DNA of 32,501 nucleotides from an uncultured Akkermansia sp. GTDB taxonomy: Bacteria > Verrucomicrobiota > Verrucomicrobiia > Verrucomicrobiales > Akkermansiaceae. The translations under genes were made by a program, and so were the position numbers. Below the pieces are notes generated by a model. The model did no database searches, had not been told where the DNA came from, and saw only the letters and a program-made list of their open reading frames with translations. Shown piece by piece: positions 32,360 through 32,501 of the stretch (its first letter is position 1; the number at the start of each line of letters is the position of its first letter). The stretch spans positions 1 through 32,501 of the forward strand of contig CANRLM010000029.1 in assembly GCA_947631435.1 (NCBI GenBank), written 5' to 3'.

Positions 32360-32423
32360 ATTTAAGGAAATTACGAAGAGAAAAGGAAGTACGAAGTATT
32401 GAGCCGGCGAGCCAGAGGCTCGC
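32360..32423. repeat. Foldback intergenic repeat, copy R5 (partial or shortened)
   Basis: ATTTAAGGAAATTACGAAG is shared with R1, and GGAAGTACGAAGTATTGAG with R4. The copy ends in a 7-bp hairpin GCGAGCC-AGA-GGCTCGC (32407-32423). The window ends soon after, so its full extent is unknown. Confidence 0.6.
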
Positions 32424-32429
32424 TACGTA

Positions 32430-32491
32430 ATGCCTCAAAAGAAAAAGTCACCGAAGGCCGATGCCTCAAAATAAACGGTCACCCAAGAGCA
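32430..32491 (+). repeat. Tandem duplication of a 31-base unit with start codon
   Basis: Two adjacent 31-base units (32430-32460 and 32461-32491), each beginning ATGCCTCAAAA and containing GTCACC. Unit one encodes MPQKKKSPKADASK and then stops at TAA 32472; unit two opens a frame reading MPQNKRSPKSIAF to the window end. Confidence 0.6.
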
Positions 32492-32501
32492 TAGCATTTT
32501 A
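32461..32501 (+). CDS. Possible start of a gene running off the window
   Basis: The frame opens at ATG 32461 and stays open for 13 codons to the last base (MPQNKRSPKSIAF). It is too short to identify. The basic start and the similar start codon context 31 bases upstream suggest that the N terminus has been duplicated. No ribosome-binding site or promoter is obvious. Confidence 0.3.
   Translation, partial: MPQNKRSPKSIAF

Noticed and set aside
1..32501. CRISPR arrays, tRNA and rRNA genes, retron-type reverse transcriptase
   Set aside because: No regularly spaced direct repeats, no tRNA or rRNA signatures, and no reverse transcriptase motif (YxDD) were seen.

Overview
The window looks like chromosome of a Gram-negative member of the PVC superphylum, most probably Verrucomicrobiota (Akkermansia-like). 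This is inferred from a sigma factor gene beside a transmembrane Ser/Thr kinase with a TPR-rich tail, an LPS-type late acyltransferase, a carboxynorspermidine/carboxyspermidine dehydrogenase, a GH16 hydrolase and an N-acetylhexosamine-kinase-like protein, and from how few start codons have a Shine-Dalgarno sequence. No rRNA, tRNA or CRISPR array was seen.

Layout. 1-3550: a small exported protein, a small AP2-like protein and the disaggregase clpB. 3733-6666 (+): a short GT35 alpha-glucan phosphorylase homologue followed by carboxynorspermidine dehydrogenase. 6774-9107 (+): a membrane-anchored protein of unknown function and a lipid A acyltransferase with an extra C-terminal domain. 13868-9073 (-): a compact run plsY, gpsA, sigma factor, Ser/Thr kinase. 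14001-20397: an accessory block with a dynamin-like GTPase, a single-chain MmeI-type restriction-modification enzyme carrying a C10 tract at its 5' end, gene-poor AT-rich DNA and a tyrosine recombinase. 21271-25325 (+): exported protein, NahK-like kinase, exported protein, basic-tailed protein and a YkvA/DUF1232 protein. 28027-25228 (-): yqeY, ispD, an SDR epimerase and a J-domain membrane protein. 28534-32300 (+): guaB, GH16 hydrolase and an acidic-tailed lipoprotein. A further gene may begin at the right edge.

Three themes run across the genes. (1) A family of divergent, foldback, roughly 160-310 bp repeats sits in the large intergenic gaps (about 19042, 21047, 28147, 30923 and 32360). They share CAAACGCAT-type ends, inner GAAGTACGAAG-type arms and an AATTCGGCT(A/T)CGCT core. 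One copy has an inner segment inverted relative to another. (2) At least five genes have sigma-70-like promoters whose -10 box lies 5-8 bases before an ATG or GTG, which predicts leaderless mRNAs. In three of them the -10 box itself overlaps a more upstream ATG that an ORF caller would prefer. (3) The MmeI-like gene looks phase-variable: gain or loss of one C stops translation within a few codons.

The most notable single-protein oddity is the GT35 protein, which has Ser instead of the PLP-binding Lys expected in glycogen phosphorylases. All identifications come from reading motifs and translations; no database search was run.
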